From assembly GCA_044360075.1 (NCBI GenBank), contig JBIKLA010000005.1, positions 1 to 64,000 of the forward strand: a stretch of 64,000 nucleotides of DNA, given 5' to 3'. Below the pieces are notes generated by a model. The model was not told the origin of the DNA and ran no database searches. It saw nothing but the letters and a program-made list of their open reading frames with translations. Position 1 is the first letter of the stretch; the number at the start of each line of letters is the position of its first letter. The stretch is from OMII01 sp947467385. Lineage in GTDB: Bacteria; Bdellovibrionota_C; UBA2361; OMII01. Made by a program: the position numbers and the translations under genes. This document shows positions 26,136 to 35,384 of this stretch, piece by piece.

Positions 26136-26450
26136 ATGAGTAATTCCGCGAACAAGTTCCTGCCTGAGGAAGACGCAGAGGTATCCTCCCCTGTTAAGCC
26201 GGAGAGAAACCTTCTCGCTGCCGTTCTCGCTCGGGCGATCTGTGATGCCTTCGGAACAGCTCATTGCGAGCGTCACGTGGTTCGCAGCGCGCGCCAGTGG
26301 CTATTCGGAAAGATTACCCCCAAGCGCCCATTTAGCTTTGCGTGGGTTGCTCTCCATCTCGATCTTGATCCGGTTTCGCTTCAGGATAGCCTGAAGCAGT
26401 ACGAGGGGAATCCTGAGGCGATTCAAGAGCGCCTGAGCCTCCTTCGATAG
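26136..26450 (+). CDS. Conserved hypothetical protein
   Basis: 104 residues, soluble, with no signal peptide. After a variable, acidic 25-residue N-terminus comes a compact domain with the pattern LLAAVLARAICDAFG, then RSARQWLFG and PFSFAWVALHLDLDPVSLQDSL. I remember this ARxWL...PFSF...LxLDP pattern from uncharacterised short proteins of several bacterial groups; that is memory, not a search. The end looks like a helix-turn-helix-sized helical bundle. GGAGAG lies before the ATG. It is preceded by the structured leader. Confidence 0.65.
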   Translation: MSNSANKFLPEEDAEVSSPVKPERNLLAAVLARAICDAFGTAHCERHVVRSARQWLFGKITPKRPFSFAWVALHLDLDPVSLQDSLKQYEGNPEAIQERLSLLR

Positions 26451-26507
26451 TCGGGCGCGCCAAATACCAAACGATTGAGACGGCGGCACGTGTGCCGCCG
26501 ATCCGTT

Positions 26508-26702
26508 ATGGCTGATGTTCAGCAAATTGCCCGCTTCAATAGGAACGTGTTGCTTTGCGCGGTGGCGGTGGTTGCGCTGTGCGCCTACCAGCTTCTCTTC
26601 GCCGCATACGAAACAGGTAACTGGCGTGGAGCGTGGTTCTCTCTCGCTCACGTTGTGATTGTGGCGTTTGGGGCTGTGCTAGCCCTTCGGGAAAATAGGT
26701 GA
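26508..26702 (+). CDS. Small hypothetical membrane protein
   Basis: About 64 residues from the ATG at 26508 (MADVQQIARFNRN), with two hydrophobic helices (NVLLCAVAVVALCAYQLLFAA and WFSLAHVVIVAFGAVLAL). A GGCGGCAC/GTGCCGCC hairpin (about 26481-26499) stands directly upstream and may serve as a weak terminator for the previous gene or regulate this one. The 3' end overlaps the convergent enoyl-CoA hydratase gene by 24 bases. Function unknown. Confidence 0.5.
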   Translation: MADVQQIARFNRNVLLCAVAVVALCAYQLLFAAYETGNWRGAWFSLAHVVIVAFGAVLALRENR

Positions 26703-27461
26703 GCGCCGCTCCTTAATGGCGGTGATGCCCTCGGCAAATTCAGCGCTGCCGTAGTTGACGCTCTGGCACACCGCCTCGCGGGCAAGCGCTGAGTCGAGAT
26801 GTGCACCGTCTCCGCGCATCGTTTCAACAAGCTGTGCTGTGGCCTGCGGCCCACACGCGAGGATCTCGTTTGCAATCGTATCGACTTCCGAAAGCAGGGC
26901 CGCTCTCTGACACACCTTCGACACAAGCCCGATACGGAACGCTTCCTCCGCGCTGATAATCCTTCCTGTCATGAGGAGCTCGGCTGCCGCACTGGGCCCA
27001 ATAATTCTGGGCAGGAAGTAGGTTCCGCCCATGCCAGGGTGAAGCCCCAGCTTAAGGAACGTGAACCCGAGCTTCGCGTCCGTGGAGGCGATCCGTATGT
27101 CGCACGCGCATGCGAGGCAGAGCCCCGCGCCGACGGCTGCGCCGTTGAGGGCCGCGATCAGCGGAATGCGCAGGTCCAGGATGGAGAGGAACGAGTCATA
27201 GAACTTGAGCATCTCGGCGCGGTTCTCCTCGCCGCTAAGGAGCCGCTTCTTTTCAAGCATCTCAAGATGGCCGCCAGCAGAAAAAGCCTTGCCGGCACCT
27301 GTAATGATGAGTACGCGGGCTGCCCTCTTGGCCTTGATTCCCGCAACCGCTGCGCTGAACTCAGCCGCCATCTCCTCGCTCATTGCGTTTAAGTTCGTTT
27401 CGTCGTTTAAGGTCAACTTCGCCACGCCGTTCTGGTCGACTGAAGATGTGACTAATCCCAT
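26679..27461 (-). CDS. Enoyl-CoA hydratase/isomerase family protein
   Basis: Crotonase-fold enzyme acting on acyl-CoA thioesters. Marks: LIITGAGKAFSAGGHLEML (oxyanion-hole region), PLIAALNGAAVGAGLCLACACDIRIAS and FLKLGLHPGMGGTYFLPR. The first catalytic glutamate of true hydratases (usually in an NGxxxGGG-xE context) is not at its normal place here; the AVGAGLCLA version suggests an isomerase or another crotonase activity. Substrate not assignable. 260 residues, normal length; GGAG precedes the ATG by seven bases. Confidence 0.85.
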   Translation of the reverse strand: MGLVTSSVDQNGVAKLTLNDETNLNAMSEEMAAEFSAAVAGIKAKRAARVLIITGAGKAFSAGGHLEMLEKKRLLSGEENRAEMLKFYDSFLSILDLRIPLIAALNGAAVGAGLCLACACDIRIASTDAKLGFTFLKLGLHPGMGGTYFLPRIIGPSAAAELLMTGRIISAEEAFRIGLVSKVCQRAALLSEVDTIANEILACGPQATAQLVETMRGDGAHLDSALAREAVCQSVNYGSAEFAEGITAIKERRSPIFPKG

Positions 27462-27565
27462 GTAGGGCTCCGTTGTAATTGAAAGCTTCTCCAGACCGGG
27501 TAGGTATTTTTGAGATAGCTTCTACCTAATTCCTGTATCTCGACTATCATGAGCCGAATAGGCAT

Positions 27566-29332
27566 ATGTGGCAACGTAAACGTACAGGAGTGCGCTCGCT
27601 TCAGGAGTTTTTGGGAATCCTGCGGCGTGAGCGCGAGCTGGTCGAGATAACAGCAGAGGTTGATCCCAACCTTGAGGTTGCCGAGATCCACCGGCGCGTC
27701 ATCGAGCGGGGCGGCCCTGCGCTTCTTTTCACGCGAGTTAAGGGCGCCAGCTTTCCCCTCGTTACAAACCTGTTTGGCACCACGCGGCGGGTTGACCTGG
27801 CTTTTGGGGGCCGGCCCGAGGAGCTCATGCGCGAAGTTGCCGAGCTTCCCCATACGCTCATGCCCCCGACCTTGGGAAAGGTATGGGAGCACCGCCACAC
27901 GATGGCCGGGCTCGCGCGCGTCGGCCTGCGCCGCAGGCCGTTTGACAGCTCGCTCTTTGTTGAGACGCCGCCGCGCCTTGGCCGCTTGCCGCTCATCACT
28001 TCGTGGCCGCTCGATGGAGGTCCTTTCATTACCTTGCCGCTGGTCTACACCGAGCATCCAGTGACTAAGGTGCACAACCTTGGCATGTATCGCATCCAGC
28101 GCTTCGACGAGGACACCACGGGACTTCACTGCCAGATCGGTAAGGGGGGCGGCTATCACCTCGCTGCGGCGAAGGCCCTGGGCCAGAAGCTCCCAGTGAA
28201 CATTACGGTCGGTGGGCCACCCGCGCTTATTCTGGGAGCCATTGCACCACTGCCTGAGAACGTTCCGGAGCTGCTCTTCACGTCGTTTGTGCTAGGCGAA
28301 AGGCTTTCGCTCCTGGATAACCCGATTGGAGATCTTCCGCTGGTTGAAAGTGCTGAGTTTACCATCGTCGGCGAGGTTGACCCTCATGAGATGAGACCTG
28401 AAGGGCCCTTCGGTGACCACTATGGCTACTACTCGCTCCGTCACGACTACCCAGTTTTTCGGTGCAAGGGGATTGTTCGCAGGCCCGATGCGGTATTTCC
28501 GGCGACTGTGGTAGGAAAGCCGCGCCAGGAGGATTTTTACATCGGCGAGTACTTGCAGCGGCTCATGTCGCCGCTCTTTCCGCTTGTGATGCCACAAGTG
28601 CTCGACCTCTGGTCGTACGGAGAGACGGGGTTTCATGCGCTTGCGTCGGCGGTGGTGCAAGAGCGCTACAGCCGCGAGTGCCTGCAGTCGGCGTTTCGGA
28701 TACTCGGTGAGGGGCAGCTCTCTCTCACAAAGTTCCTGCTGTTGACCGACCAGCGCATGGATCTCGCAAACTTCCGGGGAGTGCTCGAGCACATCTTGGC
28801 TCGCGCAGACTTTGCGACGGATCTCTTTGTGTTCTCAAACACGGCCATGGACACGCTGGACTACACGGGTCCGAAGGTTAACCACGGCAGCAAAGGCGTG
28901 CTGATCGGTGTCGGAGAGGCGCGCCGGGCACTGCCACAAGAGGTTCCGCAATCCCTCCCGCCAGGCGTTCGTGCCGCGGGGGTGTTCTGCCCAGGATGCC
29001 TTGTGATTGAGGGACCGGGCTTTGGGCAGGCTAAGGAGTTCGCGCAAGCTGTGGCGCGCCATGAGGCGCTTGGTGGGTGGCCTCTCGTTGTGCTTGTCGA
29101 CTCGGTCAGGGAGGCCCTTAAGGATGCCAGCGCGTTCTTATGGACGACCTTTACCCGCTTTGAACCGGCGGCGGATATTTACGCCTCAAAGGAGTCGCTG
29201 TCTCGGCACCATATCGGCTATGCGCCTCCGATCGTAATCGATGCGCGCTGGAAGCCGTGGTACCCGGCCGTTGTTGCGTGCGATGAGAATACCTCACGCC
29301 TTGTCGATAGGCGCTGGGGGGAGTACTTCTAG
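27566..29332 (+). CDS. UbiD-family prenylated-FMN-dependent decarboxylase
   Basis: Reversible decarboxylase of aromatic or unsaturated acids that uses prenylated FMN and a metal. The full-length UbiD fold is visible: NLFGTTRRVDLAFG, HNLGMYRIQRFDEDTTGLHCQIGKGGG, AITVGG-type segment NITVGGPPALILGAIAPLP, and the active-site PEGPFGDHYGYYS block. At 588 residues it is longer than E. coli UbiD (497), mostly in the C-terminal third. As the window also carries mqnC, a role in futalosine-pathway menaquinone synthesis (decarboxylation of the naphthoate intermediate) is a fair inference. No UbiX-type flavin prenyltransferase gene is in the window. Confidence 0.88.
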   Translation: MWQRKRTGVRSLQEFLGILRRERELVEITAEVDPNLEVAEIHRRVIERGGPALLFTRVKGASFPLVTNLFGTTRRVDLAFGGRPEELMREVAELPHTLMPPTLGKVWEHRHTMAGLARVGLRRRPFDSSLFVETPPRLGRLPLITSWPLDGGPFITLPLVYTEHPVTKVHNLGMYRIQRFDEDTTGLHCQIGKGGGYHLAAAKALGQKLPVNITVGGPPALILGAIAPLPENVPELLFTSFVLGERLSLLDNPIGDLPLVESAEFTIVGEVDPHEMRPEGPFGDHYGYYSLRHDYPVFRCKGIVRRPDAVFPATVVGKPRQEDFYIGEYLQRLMSPLFPLVMPQVLDLWSYGETGFHALASAVVQERYSRECLQSAFRILGEGQLSLTKFLLLTDQRMDLANFRGVLEHILARADFATDLFVFSNTAMDTLDYTGPKVNHGSKGVLIGVGEARRALPQEVPQSLPPGVRAAGVFCPGCLVIEGPGFGQAKEFAQAVARHEALGGWPLVVLVDSVREALKDASAFLWTTFTRFEPAADIYASKESLSRHHIGYAPPIVIDARWKPWYPAVVACDENTSRLVDRRWGEYF

Positions 29333-29338
29333 CGCCCG

Positions 29339-30397
29339 CTAGTACTGGGTATCACCCCACTGCGTGACCTGGAAGCAGCGACCAGGCTCAACCCTTAGCT
29401 CGGCCGTCTGTACCCGCACGGAAGGCCAGTCTTTGAGCTCAAATTCGGAGATCTCAATATGGGCGCGCGACGACACAGCGCGCTGGTCGGCCGACTCGGT
29501 GCCGAAATCAAGCCTGCTCTCGACTGTGGCGCTTGATGGGAGGGTGATAGGCGTGAAAGGGACAGGGGCATCCGTCGGGGTTGCGGTCTTGAGGGTCACC
29601 GTTGGCGTTTTAGGTGACACGTGGTCCTTCATCCAGGGTGTTGGCATCGGCACCCCGCGCGAGCCGCGCACGCTCGCCATGACGCGCCCAGCGGCCTCTT
29701 TTTGGGGTGAAAAGAGTCCGTCTGCCTTGGTCTGGATGAAATAGCGGGCTGCCGTCGGCATGTATTTGGTCGACATCAAGGAGCCCTTCTTGTCGAAGAT
29801 CCGTGGGCATATGACCACAGAATGGATGGAGCACTTGGCAACGGAGGGAACGAGAACAAGGAAGCTCGTTCCGTCCTTTCCTTCAAGCCAGATGTTGCGG
29901 GTGTGCTCTCCGGGGTACGAGATAGAAACGCCCGCGACTTCGGTGGAAAAGCGCGGCGCGGAGGAGCGGATAAGAACGTCCGACTTCCCCAAGTTAACGA
30001 GGAGCGAGAACTTTTCTGCTGGGGTATCAGCACCGGGCCCTGCGCTCTTTTCCAGCAGAACCTCAGTGTGCATCGACGACTCAACAATTGCGAGCGCCGC
30101 CTTAAGCGACACCTGAGCTGGGTCCGGGCGCTTGATCATGTCAGGACACAGCCGTTCCCTCAACTCAAGGCGCTCCTTAAGCTTGGCGCGGATAGGCATG
30201 GTGATAAGGGTACGAAGGAGATCGCGACGCGCCGAATCGAGGTATGAGGCATCGATTTCAGGACTCGACGGGTATGAAGGCTGCTCTTGACTCCAGGCTG
30301 GACCAGCGATCGCCAGGGGGCACAGCGAGAGTACCCCCAGCCAGAGGGGACACTGAGCGAGGAGCAAAACTAATCGTCGAGAGAAGGGGTATTTCAT
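29339..30397 (-). CDS. Secreted hypothetical protein
   Basis: 352 residues with a clear signal peptide (hydrophobic LVLLLAQCPLWLGVLSLCPLAIA, cleavage near AWSQ). The mature protein is mixed alpha/beta, with a Pro/Thr-rich segment (about 255-290, KTPTVTLKTATPTDAPVPFTP), three cysteines in the middle and no membrane segment. No family recognised. It is last in the minus-strand polysaccharide cluster, 81 bases after the nucleotidyltransferase gene, and may be an envelope accessory protein. Confidence 0.7.
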   Translation of the reverse strand: MKYPFSRRLVLLLAQCPLWLGVLSLCPLAIAGPAWSQEQPSYPSSPEIDASYLDSARRDLLRTLITMPIRAKLKERLELRERLCPDMIKRPDPAQVSLKAALAIVESSMHTEVLLEKSAGPGADTPAEKFSLLVNLGKSDVLIRSSAPRFSTEVAGVSISYPGEHTRNIWLEGKDGTSFLVLVPSVAKCSIHSVVICPRIFDKKGSLMSTKYMPTAARYFIQTKADGLFSPQKEAAGRVMASVRGSRGVPMPTPWMKDHVSPKTPTVTLKTATPTDAPVPFTPITLPSSATVESRLDFGTESADQRAVSSRAHIEISEFELKDWPSVRVQTAELRVEPGRCFQVTQWGDTQY

Positions 30398-30478
30398 GGT
30401 GGCAAAGCTTGGGGGACACCGGCGTGTCCGTTGATGGTGACCAGCCAGGCAAAGTTTGGCAAGACAGGAAGATCCCAG

Positions 30479-31180
30479 CTAGCGAGAGAGCTTGGCCCGC
30501 AGGGCCTCGAGCTCTTCGGGAGTTCCAATGTCGGCCCATGACTCGTGATCGATGAGCGTCCCGGTGACCCGATGCGTTGATCGCGCTGCTGCGAGGTAGG
30601 GCTCTATAAGCGAGAACGCGACGGCGTCTCCCATAAAGCCAAAGAGCTCACTGGAGGCAACGCTTATGCCCGAAAAGTCAACGAGCTCCGAACCCGGCGG
30701 CTGCGGGCACGCCTCCTTGGTCCAGCCGACGAGCTCCCCGCCCGGGGCCAGGTAGAGGCCCCGGCGCGTGGGCCGCTGCAAGACGGCAAGAGTGCCGATG
30801 GAGCGGCGGGAGCGGTGCAGGGCCACGAGCGCCGCAAGGTCAGCGGTCGAGAAGATGTCAGAGTTATGGATGATGAAGGCGTCCTCACCCTCAAAAAACG
30901 AGCGCACCTTTTTAAGCCCGCCTCCGGTGTCGAGCAGCGTCGATTCCTCTGAAAAGAGCACATCAAGTCCAAAGAGTCCCCTGGACTCGACGAATTCCCG
31001 CACCTTGCCAGCGTGGTGGTGAACGTTAATCGCGACCGCTGTCACCCCAGCAGCCTTGAGGCGGCCGATGACGTGCTCAAGGATCGTCACCCCGCCGATC
31101 TGCATGAGGCATTTTGGGGTATCCTTCGTGAGTTCTTTGAGCCTTGAGCCGACACCTGCGGCGAAGAGCATGGCTTTCAT
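30479..31180 (-). CDS. Sugar-phosphate nucleotidyltransferase, MurU-like
   Basis: GT-A-type nucleotidyltransferase of 233 residues. The nucleotide-binding signature is FAAGVGSRLKELTKDTPKCL; DTGGGLKK and FIIHNSDIF (metal aspartate) follow, then the C-terminal WADIGTPEELEAL. This layout fits MurU and related enzymes that load UDP or GDP on sugar-1-phosphates such as MurNAc-1-phosphate. A kinase of the AmgK-like type is encoded at 36380-37426 in the same cluster, so the pair may recycle cell-wall sugars or feed an export pathway. Sugar specificity is inferred only. Confidence 0.8.
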   Translation of the reverse strand: MKAMLFAAGVGSRLKELTKDTPKCLMQIGGVTILEHVIGRLKAAGVTAVAINVHHHAGKVREFVESRGLFGLDVLFSEESTLLDTGGGLKKVRSFFEGEDAFIIHNSDIFSTADLAALVALHRSRRSIGTLAVLQRPTRRGLYLAPGGELVGWTKEACPQPPGSELVDFSGISVASSELFGFMGDAVAFSLIEPYLAAARSTHRVTGTLIDHESWADIGTPEELEALRAKLSR

Positions 31181-31265
31181 GGGAATTATCCGAGCGAGTT
31201 ACTGCAGCGAGGCTAAATCAGATAGGGAGAAAGCAACAGAAAAAAAGCAGCAGCCGCTTCCCGCG

Positions 31266-32069
31266 CTAGCGAAGCTCCTCGGGGAGCATATTCTCATTGA
31301 CCGCAATCAGAGGAATTCCCAGCTTTTGCGCTTTGGCGCTTAGCAGATGCTCACACAGGATGCAGCACGTCTTGTCACGAAACGATTGGACGGTTTCCTC
31401 ATTGAGCGCAGTCTTTGAGTGCCACTCGGGCTTGAACGTCTCATGTGCGTCCGCGTCGGCGAAAAGCCAACGGCGAAGAAAGCTCTTGTACCAGGGCGAG
31501 AGCGGGGCGCCAGGAGCGAAAAACTCTGGATCTGCGTCGTTGCGAAATACGTCACCCTGCCCAAAGCCTGGAAATAGGGGAGCAAGCTGCCTGAGGGTGC
31601 CGTACGGAAGCACGAAGAGGTTTGTGCGGATCCATTTTCTAAACGGCTCACCGAACACCGCCTCCTCCTGCGGAAAAGCATCGATGTAGCCGAGGATGCC
31701 GCCTGAAGAGAGGGCCCGCGCAAGCCTCTCGCGCGTGAAGAGCTTGAGGTACCCAGAGCCGTAGTGCCGATGGAATGAGTCATTGGCGATGACGATAGGT
31801 GTGGTTGGGGCGAGGGGCCCAAATGACTCAAGCCAGCGGATGCCCCGGTCGTACCCAGAGAACTCCCGGCAGGAGTTGTCGCCCGAGATGCGATTGACGT
31901 TAGCGGCGAGCTGCTCCTCGCTGCGCTGCTCACGCTTGTTGTCAACGATTACGAAAGAGGCTTCATGCCCCGGAAAAAGGCCTCCAACGAGAGAGCCGAG
32001 GGCATCCATCCCAGAGGCTTGGTGGGCGTCTGAGTACTGCAGAAAGATAGCCAGGGCCTTAGCGGACAT
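31266..32069 (-). CDS. Possible glycosyltransferase or polysaccharide-modifying protein
   Basis: 267 residues from the ATG at 32069 (MSAKALAIFLQYSD), which overlaps the stop of the upstream GT4 gene by 11 bases. The longer frame runs antiparallel into that gene's end and is not credible. The N-terminal half looks like a Rossmann/GT-A fold: SFVIVDNKREQRSEEQ, then ISGDNSCREFSGYDRGIRWL and IVIANDSFHRHYG, a pattern I associate with proteins of O-antigen clusters whose GT activity is presumed. No signal peptide. Cotranscribed with the GT4 gene and next to wzt/wzm. Confidence 0.6.
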   Translation of the reverse strand: MSAKALAIFLQYSDAHQASGMDALGSLVGGLFPGHEASFVIVDNKREQRSEEQLAANVNRISGDNSCREFSGYDRGIRWLESFGPLAPTTPIVIANDSFHRHYGSGYLKLFTRERLARALSSGGILGYIDAFPQEEAVFGEPFRKWIRTNLFVLPYGTLRQLAPLFPGFGQGDVFRNDADPEFFAPGAPLSPWYKSFLRRWLFADADAHETFKPEWHSKTALNEETVQSFRDKTCCILCEHLLSAKAQKLGIPLIAVNENMLPEELR

Positions 32070-33594
32070 AGATGTTTTCAAGGTTATTGATGAGGGGCTT
32101 CCAAGAGAAGTTCTCAATGGCCACCTTGTTGGCGTTGGAGCGAATTGTTTCGTAGAGGCTGCGGTCGGTGATAAGGCGAACGATATGACTGGCAAACTCG
32201 TTCGGATCATCGGCGATCATGATCGATTTCTCGTGCTGGTATGGAGTGCCGCATGCTCCGATACGCGTCGAGACCGTCGGCCGACACACAGATGAGTACT
32301 GGTTAACCTTTCCGCGAATACCCGCGCCACTAACGAGTGGCGCAAGGCACACCTTGCCAGACTGCAGTGTGCCCACGAGGTCTTCAACTTCGCCGAGGAA
32401 CACAACCGAGCTCTTGGCTGCCAGTGGAGTTTGGATATCAGCAACGTCGCCCGCTCCTGCCACTACCAGCCTAAACGACGGCACTTCGGCGAGAACCTTG
32501 TCGTGCACGTTGTTTAGGAACCACAGGAGCCCATCTTTGTTTGGATAGTGGTTGTAGTTTCCGATAAATACGGCGCTTTGGTCGCCGAATGCGGGCGCGA
32601 TATCAGCCTCACCCTGGACACGGTCGAGCACAAAGGTCTGCGATATTCCCTGTGGGATGATGCCTACCTCTGCCACGCCGAACACCTGGGAAGAAAATTG
32701 CGCATCCGTGTCAGTGAGCGCAATAACCTCGTCTGAGGCGGCGATCGCCTCCTGCTCGAGCTTCCAGTTGATGACCAGCTCGAGGGTCGAACGCTCAAGA
32801 GCATGGATTTGGCGGGCTCCAAGGAACCGCTCGATGTCTATAAGGCAGCGCCGGGTGCAAGACTCGATGAGCTCAAAGAGTGATGTACGGGTCCAGTCTC
32901 GGCCGGCCGGAATAAGGGTCGCACAGTTGGGCCAAACATAGTGGATGGCATCAAACTTCGTGTTCTCGCGGCGCAGCCAGCTCTGATAATCCGAGGCCCT
33001 AAAGCTGCCCTGCTGCACAAGGCGGTAGCTCTTGAGGTGAGGCTTAAGCAGATCGAGTGTCTTGGCCGAGCCCTTTCGGTCTTCTGGCGTGTAGAGGCTT
33101 ACCGCATGACCACGGGAGGCAAGCTCCACGATCATGTCAAACACGCTCAGTCCTCCCCCGTGCTCAACGCCGGGAAACATGCCGGTGACGAACAGCACCT
33201 TAAGCTTCTGCTGCTCAGGTTTGGGCTTTGCTGGCGGGGTGGCATTGGCGAGACGGATTCGTGCTGGGGGTTCAGCGAGCGCCTTGAGGTAGGACAGGAG
33301 CTCAAGCATGGGCATTTTCCTGTTGCGTGCTGCCCAGAGCAGGGAATCGAACGCCACGGCCGAGTGCTGTTGCAGCAGCCCTGTGTGTTCCTTCGGCAGC
33401 CGAGCAAGGGCTTGCTTGAAGAGCACGAACGCCTCGTGGGTAGTGAAGGGGAAGCGCTCCGAGAAACTTGGCTTGCTGATGTGGGACTCAAGTCGGCTGG
33501 ATTGCCGGTCGATCCTCGTGATGATCTGGTCGAGGCGGCGAGGGATGTCGAGCATCCGGCGAAGGCGAGTCTTGAGGTTGTGAAGCGTAGACAT
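32059..33594 (-). CDS. GT-B glycosyltransferase (family 4-like)
   Basis: 511 residues from the ATG at 33594 (MSTLHNLKTRL). The N-terminal 130 residues are helical and charged, then the GT-B fold begins: KVLFVTGMFPGVEHGGGLSVFDMIVELASRGH (donor/acceptor glycine loop), an IHYVWPNC stretch, and in the C-terminal lobe AVFIGNYNHYPNKDGLLWFL, VVFLGEVEDLVGTLQSGKVCLAPLVSGAGIRGKVNQY, the nucleotide-sugar-binding part. Transfers a sugar to the polysaccharide exported by the adjacent Wzm/Wzt pair (inference from context). An upstream extension of 36 codons is possible but has no family support. Confidence 0.8.
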   Translation of the reverse strand: MSTLHNLKTRLRRMLDIPRRLDQIITRIDRQSSRLESHISKPSFSERFPFTTHEAFVLFKQALARLPKEHTGLLQQHSAVAFDSLLWAARNRKMPMLELLSYLKALAEPPARIRLANATPPAKPKPEQQKLKVLFVTGMFPGVEHGGGLSVFDMIVELASRGHAVSLYTPEDRKGSAKTLDLLKPHLKSYRLVQQGSFRASDYQSWLRRENTKFDAIHYVWPNCATLIPAGRDWTRTSLFELIESCTRRCLIDIERFLGARQIHALERSTLELVINWKLEQEAIAASDEVIALTDTDAQFSSQVFGVAEVGIIPQGISQTFVLDRVQGEADIAPAFGDQSAVFIGNYNHYPNKDGLLWFLNNVHDKVLAEVPSFRLVVAGAGDVADIQTPLAAKSSVVFLGEVEDLVGTLQSGKVCLAPLVSGAGIRGKVNQYSSVCRPTVSTRIGACGTPYQHEKSIMIADDPNEFASHIVRLITDRSLYETIRSNANKVAIENFSWKPLINNLENIYVR

Positions 33595-34010
33595 CAGTCC
33601 CCGATCAGAGCCAAACAGTAGGCATCGTTCCCGACGGCAAAAGTTGCTTGGTAGGGTGAATGGACACTGACGAAATGTAGTTGTTTGCGCAGAAAAACAC
33701 AATTAAGGCTAAGGCTCTCTGGTCACACGACAACGGCCAGGGAGGGAGGAGTGTGAGGCTCTAACTGCCTGAAAGGCGGATGCTTCTTGGCCTAGTGCAG
33801 GGCACTCTAGGAGCACGTTGGGGCTATATGCGAAGGCGCGCCTCCTTTCGGCACCGCTGCGCGTGTGCCCTGAAATATCATGCCCACTCTGCAGGCGAAA
33901 AGCCTGTCGTCGCCGCGAGTGTCCGCCCGGGCCGCGCGCCACGATCTGCGGCCTCGCGCCGATGAAGCGGGCAAGCATAGATTTTGAGGGCAATCTACCC
34001 AGCGAGATAC
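33595..34010. other. Intergenic gap of about 415 bases in the polysaccharide cluster
   Basis: It lies between the wzt stop and the GT4 start. One minus-strand open frame of 94 codons (33709-33993) has no family features and biased basic composition, so I do not call it. The gap probably holds the promoter for the GT4-to-nucleotidyltransferase genes. I see no clear sigma-70 pair, operator or terminator. Confidence 0.4.
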
Positions 34011-35384
34011 CTATCCGAGGCGAGCGAGCTCGGCTTCATGCGCCGGCTTAGGCGTCCCAATCTCCACTGCGATGTTAAGGATCGGCACGCCCATGATGCC
34101 ATGCGCGACATTGCTTGAAAGGACGTGAAATATGACGCCCTCATCGAGCCAGTGGTGTTGCACGTGGTGATCCTGGCTGCCTTCGGCAATGGAGAGGCAT
34201 ATCGAGTAGCTGCCCGCAGCGAGGTAGGGCAGGGTGAAAGTAAAGGTTGCGACCACCTCGTCTCCTAGAAGGAGGCGCATAGGCCGATCCTGATAGGTAA
34301 GAAACGTGTTGTCTCCGAAAAGATTCTGCCCAAGGCGGTCCCGCACGTAGAACCCCAGAATGGGGCTGTCAATTTCCGTTGCCGCTTGCGCGGTGATCTC
34401 CAGACTGACCGTCTCTCCGCCAAGCAGGACTGAGCTGGCGGAGCCGTCTGCGGCCAGCAGTCGCGCTCCGACGATCGCGGCTCCTCGCTTGCCAAACCAG
34501 GGTGAGTTGGGATTGAAGTCGGCAGCCTTCGCCTCGGACGCGAACTTCGAGGGTTCCGCCTTCGCCTCCGGCTGGCTGCTGTCAGCCGACGTGGGCTCCT
34601 TGCTGCGCGTGCGCTCCCCGCCGATTCGGAAGTCCGAGGCGCCCTGCTTCTCTTGCTCCAGGGACGCGCGGTAATTGTGGCAAACATCCTTCGTTTCGCC
34701 AAATTCGCGCAGCTTTCCGTTTTCAAGCCACAAGCAGCGGTCACACAGGTTCACCACTGAGGACGTGTCATGAGAGACGAAGAGAATCGTTCCGGTCTTT
34801 TTGAACTGGCGAATGAAACGCATGCATTTCTGCGTGAAGGCGGCGTCCCCTACCGCGAGAATTTCGTCGATGATGAGGATGTCGGCGTCGACATGGGCGG
34901 CAACAGCAAATGCCAGGCGCGCATACATGCCGCTTGAGTAGATCTTCACTGGCTGGTCGATGAAGTCTCCAATCCCGGCAAACTCGGTGATGCTGTCGAA
35001 GCGCTCAAGCACCTGGTTCCGCGAGAGGCCGAGGATTGAGGCCGAAAGGAAGACATTCTCCCGCCCGGTGAATTCGGGGTTGAATCCGGCTCCGAGCTCC
35101 AGCAGGGCAGCGACCCGGCCGTGAACCTCAACGGTTCCGATAGACGGGGTGAGGGTGCCGCACACGAGCTGCAGGAAGGTCGACTTTCCTGCGCCGTTTC
35201 GCCCTATGACTCCGACGGTCTCTCCGCGGCGAATGTCGACACTGACTCCGCGAAGGGACCAGTACTGGTCGTAAAACCTTCTCTTGCCCCGACACAGCAT
35301 CTGCAGCAGCCGGTGAATCGGCTTGCGGTAGATTTGGTAAGCCTTGCTCAGGTTAAAGGTCGAGATGGCTACATCAGATGACAT
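34011..35384 (-). CDS. wzt: Polysaccharide ABC exporter ATPase with carbohydrate-binding domain
   Basis: ATP-binding subunit of an O-antigen/teichoic-acid-type exporter. Walker A is GRNGAGKSTFLQL, the signature region is IYSSGMYARLAFAVA and Walker B is ADILIIDEILAVGDAAF, followed by the H-loop FVSHDTSSV. After residue 240 comes a Ser/Ala/Glu-rich linker and a C-terminal Wzt-type beta-sandwich (about 295-445) that in relatives recognises the finished end of the polysaccharide. So termination of the chain is probably signalled by a terminal residue. The ATG overlaps the wzm stop by 11 bases. Confidence 0.92.
   Translation of the reverse strand: MSSDVAISTFNLSKAYQIYRKPIHRLLQMLCRGKRRFYDQYWSLRGVSVDIRRGETVGVIGRNGAGKSTFLQLVCGTLTPSIGTVEVHGRVAALLELGAGFNPEFTGRENVFLSASILGLSRNQVLERFDSITEFAGIGDFIDQPVKIYSSGMYARLAFAVAAHVDADILIIDEILAVGDAAFTQKCMRFIRQFKKTGTILFVSHDTSSVVNLCDRCLWLENGKLREFGETKDVCHNYRASLEQEKQGASDFRIGGERTRSKEPTSADSSQPEAKAEPSKFASEAKAADFNPNSPWFGKRGAAIVGARLLAADGSASSVLLGGETVSLEITAQAATEIDSPILGFYVRDRLGQNLFGDNTFLTYQDRPMRLLLGDEVVATFTFTLPYLAAGSYSICLSIAEGSQDHHVQHHWLDEGVIFHVLSSNVAHGIMGVPILNIAVEIGTPKPAHEAELARLG

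Noticed and set aside
33709..33993. 94-codon minus-strand frame in the gap upstream of wzt's 3' end
   Set aside because: Basic, low-complexity composition without domain, signal or ribosome binding site.
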